Assembly: GCA_023402395.1 (NCBI GenBank)
Contig: JAEYGI010000048.1
Coordinates: 1-64,000 of the forward strand
DNA: 64,000 nucleotides
Direction of reading: 5' to 3'
DNA from: Bacillota bacterium
GTDB lineage: Bacteria > Bacillota > UBA4882 > UBA8346
Shown: positions 59,968 to 64,000 of the stretch, piece after piece
How positions within the stretch are numbered: the first letter of the stretch is position 1
Layout of the letters: each line of letters starts with the position of its first letter
Program-made: the position numbers and the translations under genes
Notes under the pieces: model-generated
The model's input: only the letters and a program-made list of their open reading frames with translations
What the model was told of the DNA's origin: nothing
Databases searched by the model: none

Positions 59968-61365
59968 ATGCTTGGTTTTGGAGTGCTAATGCCTCATCCC
60001 CCGGTGATGGTCGCCGGCATCGGCGGGTCCCGGGAGCTCGCTCAAGTGGAAGAGACGATCCGGTCGGCGCGGGAGATCGACCGGATGCTGGCCGCCGGCC
60101 CGCCGGAAACCCTGGTGGTTTTCACGCCTCATGGCACGGTCTATCAGGATGCGATCATTGTTTACAGCGACCCCCGCTTCTCCGGAGGGTTGCAGCAATT
60201 CGGCCTGAACCGGACCTGGGAATGGGAGAACGATCCAGGGCTGGTAGAACGTCTCGCTGAACTCGGCCGCGAGGCCGGGCTTCCCGTTTATCCGATGACC
60301 AGCGCCGATGCCGGACGTCGGCGCGATCGGGAGCGGCTGGATCACGGCGTACTGGTTCCGCTCTCTTTCTTCGATCCGGCCTGGGCGGACCGGGCCAAAT
60401 TAGTGGTAATCCCCCTCAGCTACCTGCCGCTGGAGGAGTTGTACCAATTCGGATCGGTGCTGCGCAATGCGTCGGAGAGTTTGGGGCGTAAAATCGCGGT
60501 GATCGCCAGCGGCGATCTGTCGCACTGCCTGCAACCGGGTGCTCCGGCTGGTTACGACCCGCGCGGCGCCGAGTTTGACCGGACGATCATGGAATTGATC
60601 CGGAAAGAAGCGGTCGCCGAGTTTTTCGAACTGGATCCGGCGTTGATCGAAAAAGCGGCCGAGTGCGGCTTCCGGAGCATCATTATGCTGCTGGGCGCGT
60701 TGGACGGCCTTGAGTTCCGGAGCACGGTCCACAGCTATCAGGGCCCCTTCGGAGTCGGATACAGCGTGGCTTCATTCCGTCCCACCGGCGGGAACCGGGA
60801 GGGCCTGGTGGCCGCGTTATTGCAACGGCGCAACCAAAAGGTCCACTTCCGGCGGGAACGGGAGAGCCCGTTGGTCCGGTTTGCCCGGAAGGTCATTGAG
60901 GCCAAGCTCCTGGAAGATCCAGAGCCCCGGCCGGAGGGGCTGGAGGAATACCTGAAACGAAAAGCCGGCGTCTTCGTTTCCATCAAAAAACACGGCCAAC
61001 TACGCGGGTGCATCGGAACCATTGAACCGACCCAGGACAATATCATCGCGGAGATCGCCCAGAACGCAATCTCGGCCGCCACCCGGGATCATCGCTTCGA
61101 TCCGGTGAGCGTCGACGAACTCGACGATCTCACCTATAGCGTGGATCTCCTGAATCCGGCGGAACCCATCGACGGTCCCGAACAACTGGACCCGGCCAAG
61201 TACGGCGTGATCGTCAGCCGGGGCAGCCGCCGCGGCTTGCTGTTGCCGAATATCGAAGGCGTCGAAACCGCGGCCGAGCAAGTGGCCATCGCCAAGCGCA
61301 AGGCCGGGATCGCCGGGGACGAACCGGTGCGGCTGGAACGGTTCGAGGTGGTCCGGTTTTATTGA
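59968..61365 (+). CDS. AmmeMemoRadiSam fusion: Memo/LigB-like plus AMMECR1 domains
   Basis: A 465-residue fusion. The N-terminal 270 residues are a LigB/Memo-type metal domain (VLMPHPPVMVAGIGG, ASGDLSHCL). The C-terminal 175 residues are AMMECR1 (GVFVSIKKHGQLRGCIGTIE, ISAATRDHRFDPVSVDEL). The radical-SAM partner AmrS follows 33 bp downstream, completing the three-part AmmeMemoRadiSam set. Its biological role is largely unsettled. ATG 59968 follows GGAAGTG. Confidence 0.9.
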   Translation: MLGFGVLMPHPPVMVAGIGGSRELAQVEETIRSAREIDRMLAAGPPETLVVFTPHGTVYQDAIIVYSDPRFSGGLQQFGLNRTWEWENDPGLVERLAELGREAGLPVYPMTSADAGRRRDRERLDHGVLVPLSFFDPAWADRAKLVVIPLSYLPLEELYQFGSVLRNASESLGRKIAVIASGDLSHCLQPGAPAGYDPRGAEFDRTIMELIRKEAVAEFFELDPALIEKAAECGFRSIIMLLGALDGLEFRSTVHSYQGPFGVGYSVASFRPTGGNREGLVAALLQRRNQKVHFRRERESPLVRFARKVIEAKLLEDPEPRPEGLEEYLKRKAGVFVSIKKHGQLRGCIGTIEPTQDNIIAEIAQNAISAATRDHRFDPVSVDELDDLTYSVDLLNPAEPIDGPEQLDPAKYGVIVSRGSRRGLLLPNIEGVETAAEQVAIAKRKAGIAGDEPVRLERFEVVRFY

Positions 61366-61398
61366 TTGCGACGGCCACGGAGAAAGAAGGCGAGTCCA

Positions 61399-62382
61399 AT
61401 GACGGAAGCGCAGTTTTACGAGGCCCGGGACGGTCAGGTGATCTGCCGGCTCTGCCCCAGGGAATGCCGGGTTCAGCCGGAACAAGCCGGGTTTTGCCAG
61501 ATCCGGCGCCACCGGGACGGGAAACTGCTGACGGACAACTATGGGCAGGCGGCCAGCATCGGGCTGGACCCGATTGAGAAGAAGCCCCTGTATCACTTTT
61601 ATCCGGGCCAGCCGATTCTGTCGGTGGGCACTATCGGCTGCAACCTGGACTGCCGTTTCTGCCAGAACTGGCGGATCTCCCGGGAAAGCGCCCCCACTAC
61701 GGCGATCAGCGCCGATGAGACGGTTGATTTGGCGGTCCGGGCCGGCCGGGAACAGGGGAGCGTCGGGTTAGCCTATACCTATTCCGAACCAGGGGTCTGG
61801 TTCGAGTTCCTGATGGATGTCATGCCCGGGATCCGCCGGGCCGGGCTGAAGAACGTCCTGGTGACCAATGCCTTCTTACAGCCGGAGCCGTGGGAGCGGC
61901 TGCTGCGATGGACCGATGCCGCCAATATCGATCTCAAAGGGTTTGACGCCGGTTTTTACCGGCGGGTCTGCGCCGGAGAGCTGGCGCCGGTACTCGACAA
62001 TATCCGGGCCGCCGTGGGGAGGGTTCACGTTGAGTTGACCACCCTGATCATCCCCGGCGAAAATGACCGCCCGGAGCGGCTGCGGGAGATGGCCCAATGG
62101 ATCGCGGCGTTGGATCCGGAGATCCCGCTTCATCTGTCCCGCTATTATCCGAATTACCGGTTCACCGCGCCGCCGACCCCCGAGGCGACCATGGAGGAAG
62201 CGCGCCGCATCGCCGGAGAATCCCTGCGCTATGTCTACCTGGGGAACCTCGGTGGCTTGAACGATACCTGCTGTCCGGAGTGCGGCAGTTTGTTGATCAG
62301 CCGGGACGGATACCGGACCCGGGTCTTGATGCCGGCGGCAACTTGCCCGGAGTGTGGCCGGTCGATTCCGGTGGTCCAATAA
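61399..62382 (+). CDS. amrS: AmmeMemoRadiSam system radical-SAM enzyme
   Basis: A 327-residue radical-SAM protein. CRLCPRECRVQPEQAGFC is an N-terminal metal site. The radical-SAM cluster cysteines are in CNLDCRFCQNW (C-x3-C-x2-C), and NIDLKGFDAGFYRRVC follows. Two CxxC pairs near the C-terminus (CCPECGSL, CPECGRSIPV) form a zinc-ribbon-like end. It is encoded directly after the Memo-AMMECR1 fusion. The relatives include pyruvate-formate-lyase-activating enzymes. ATG 61399 is used because an earlier in-frame start lies against the previous stop without a ribosome binding site. Confidence 0.9.
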   Translation: MTEAQFYEARDGQVICRLCPRECRVQPEQAGFCQIRRHRDGKLLTDNYGQAASIGLDPIEKKPLYHFYPGQPILSVGTIGCNLDCRFCQNWRISRESAPTTAISADETVDLAVRAGREQGSVGLAYTYSEPGVWFEFLMDVMPGIRRAGLKNVLVTNAFLQPEPWERLLRWTDAANIDLKGFDAGFYRRVCAGELAPVLDNIRAAVGRVHVELTTLIIPGENDRPERLREMAQWIAALDPEIPLHLSRYYPNYRFTAPPTPEATMEEARRIAGESLRYVYLGNLGGLNDTCCPECGSLLISRDGYRTRVLMPAATCPECGRSIPVVQ

Positions 62383-62437
62383 GATGGAATGTGTTTGGTA
62401 AAGGGGTTCGCGATCGTTGATTTTACATCCGGATCTA

Positions 62438-62480
62438 TTGTTTTCCGGAAGTGAAGTGGTATAATTGGTAATTATACCAC
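62438..62480 (+). promoter_or_regulatory. promoter with overlapping palindromic operator upstream of nadE
   Basis: TTGTTT (62438) and TATAAT (62460) are 16 bp apart. The -10 lies inside a perfect inverted repeat, GTGGTATAATT-GGT-AATTATACCAC (62456-62480), so a repressor bound there would block transcription. A GC-rich stem (62483-62522) follows. A niacin- or NAD-responsive regulator is a guess from the gene it precedes. Confidence 0.65.
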
Positions 62481-62538
62481 CGCCCGGGCGCGCCGGCCTT
62501 TCAACCGGCAGCGCCGGGCCGGCATTCCGGAGGAGTTT

Positions 62539-64000
62539 ATGAAGGTTACTATCGGTCAGATCAATCCGGTTGTCGGAGATATCCAGGGCAATTCCGAGCG
62601 AATCCGGCAAGTGGTTGCCCGGTTTGCCGGGAGTACGGACCTGATCGTATTCCCTGAGCTGTCCCTGGTCGGATACCCGCCCAAGGATCTGCTGGAGAAG
62701 CCTTGGTTCATCCGGCAAGCGGAACAGGCCGTGGCCGAGTTGGCCGCCTTCTCCGCCGCCTATCCCGAAACCGGGATCCTCCTTGGCGTTCCGCTGCCGA
62801 CTGGGCGGGCCACTGGCAAATGGCTGGCCAATAGCGCCCTGTTGCTGTACAGAGGCGAGGTTTATTTCCGCCAGGACAAGTCGCTCCTGCCCACCTACGA
62901 TGTGTTCGACGAGGCCCGGCATTTCGATCCGGCGCCGGCGATCCGGACCGTTTCCTTCAAAGGGGAGGTTTTGGGGATCACCATCTGTGAGGATGCCTGG
63001 AACGACCCGGAATTCTGGCCGGACCAACTTTTGTACGATTTCGACCCCGTCAAGGAACTGGCGGATCAGGGAGCCACCTTGCTCATTAACATCTCGGCCT
63101 CCCCGTTTCACGTGGGCAAGGACGCGCTGCGGCAGAAACTGATCGCAGGCCATGCCCGGCGACGCGGCTTACCGTTCGTCTTTGTCAATCAGGTCGGCGG
63201 GAACGACGAACTGATCTTCGACGGCGGCAGCATGATCTGCGACGGCTTGGGCCGGATGATCTTCACCGGAGCGTATTTCGAAGAGCAATTGATCACAGTT
63301 GAGACGGGCCAAGCCGGACCCGATCCGGTTTACCGGCCGCTGGATCAGACAGAATCGGTGTACCGGGCCCTGGTGCTCGGATTGCGCGATTATCTTTATA
63401 AATGCGGTTTCCGCAAAGCGGTGATCGGCCTTTCGGGAGGGATCGACTCGGCGTTAACCGCCTGCCTGGCCGCGACGGCCCTCGGCCCCCAGAATGTGCT
63501 GGGCATCACCATGCCCTCTCCCTATTCCTCCGGCGGCAGCGTGGCCGATTCCCGGGAATTGGCGGCCAACCTCGGCATCGAGCTCCGGGAGATTGGGATC
63601 ACCGGCATTTACCAGGCTTACCTCGATACCCTGAGCCCGCATTTCACGGGCCTGGCCCTGGACGTGACCGAAGAAAACATTCAGGCCCGGATCCGGGGCA
63701 ATCTCCTGATGGCTTTTTCCAACAAATACGGTTACCTGGCGCTTTCCACCGGTAACAAAAGCGAATTGGCGGTCGGTTACTGCACCCTTTACGGCGACAT
63801 GAGCGGCGGGCTGAGCGTTATCTCCGACGTGCCGAAGACCATGGTCTACGCCCTGGCGGAGTATGTCAACCGGGACCGGCCCATCATTCCGCGGGCGATC
63901 ATCGACAAAGCGCCATCGGCGGAGCTCCGGCCGGATCAGCTTGATCAGGATACGCTGCCGCCGTATCCGGTGCTGGACGCCATCCTCCATGACTATGTCG
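62539..64000 (+). CDS. nadE: glutamine-dependent NAD(+) synthetase (3' end outside window)
   Basis: At least 487 codons, open at the window edge. The N-terminal nitrilase-type amidase has the Glu-Lys-Cys triad in FPELSLVGYPPKDLL, RQDKSLLPTYDVFDEARHF and ITICEDAWN. The synthetase domain has the PP-loop SGGIDSALTA and STGNKSELAVGY. It converts deamido-NAD to NAD using glutamine. ATG 62539 follows CCGGAGGAG. Its promoter overlaps a palindromic operator at 62456-62480. Confidence 0.95.
   Translation, partial: MKVTIGQINPVVGDIQGNSERIRQVVARFAGSTDLIVFPELSLVGYPPKDLLEKPWFIRQAEQAVAELAAFSAAYPETGILLGVPLPTGRATGKWLANSALLLYRGEVYFRQDKSLLPTYDVFDEARHFDPAPAIRTVSFKGEVLGITICEDAWNDPEFWPDQLLYDFDPVKELADQGATLLINISASPFHVGKDALRQKLIAGHARRRGLPFVFVNQVGGNDELIFDGGSMICDGLGRMIFTGAYFEEQLITVETGQAGPDPVYRPLDQTESVYRALVLGLRDYLYKCGFRKAVIGLSGGIDSALTACLAATALGPQNVLGITMPSPYSSGGSVADSRELAANLGIELREIGITGIYQAYLDTLSPHFTGLALDVTEENIQARIRGNLLMAFSNKYGYLALSTGNKSELAVGYCTLYGDMSGGLSVISDVPKTMVYALAEYVNRDRPIIPRAIIDKAPSAELRPDQLDQDTLPPYPVLDAILHDYV

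Noticed and set aside
61876..63153. 425-codon minus-strand frame over amrS and nadE
   Set aside because: It is antisense to two well-supported genes and contains no recognisable domain.

Overview
The window reads as a chromosomal segment from a deep-branching, probably anaerobic Bacillota (Firmicutes) with two membranes. Firmicute traits are the ribosomal superoperon order (tuf through rplQ, then an ECF cassette and truA), zinc-type S14 and L36, a KOW protein between map and infA, a tyrosyl T-box, a perfect CIRCE operator at groESL, strong GGAGG ribosome binding sites and many TTG/GTG starts. Diderm traits are a CMP-Kdo synthetase (kdsB) and a secreted protein that looks like an outer-membrane barrel. 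Hcp with its clostridial-type N-terminal cysteine motif suggests anaerobic life. A Hydrogenispora/Limnochordia-like host fits, but that placement is inference.

Layout. 1-18717: end of tuf and the S10-spc-alpha ribosomal block with secY, adk, map, KOW, infA and rpoA, then ecfA1-ecfA2-ecfT-truA, all on the plus strand and tightly packed. 18718-20523: repeat-rich stretch with two small paralogous genes. 20524-23202: minus-strand DUF4912-GH57 glucan operon. 23828-27548: FG-GAP lipoprotein-like exported protein and an EEP phosphatase/nuclease, convergent with a split LigD ligase and polymerase pair. 27690-29768: CIRCE-controlled groES-groEL. 29835-32140: hcp and a DedA protein. 32141-35654: accessory region with small genes, a coiled-coil J-domain protein and a leucine-rich-repeat protein. 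35771-38665: inositol-phosphatase family, a rhomboid-like protein without the catalytic motif, and exoA. 38708-41595: tyrS with its T-box, and a PrcB_C-domain exported protein. 42157-48528: aconitase-family hydratase, YhcH, lipA, lpd, kdsB. 48883-53698: GH88, a MOSC-MogA fusion, Nudix and a CbpA-type DnaJ. 53765-64000: clpB, acyl-CoA ligase, small acidic protein, barrel protein, a Memo-AMMECR1 fusion with its radical-SAM partner, and nadE running off the end. No rRNA, tRNA, CRISPR, IS element or prophage gene was seen.

The most unusual content is intergenic. First, three arrays (18988-19155, 40470-40742, 50054-50263) are built on a 21-bp register; in the first and third, GGAAA-N5-TTTCC-like palindromes have centres exact multiples of 21 bp apart. 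Second, a composite element of about 180 bp (two long palindromes joined by a short palindromic linker, TATATA at both ends) is present in three full copies plus deleted and partial copies, always between genes. I do not recognise either family.
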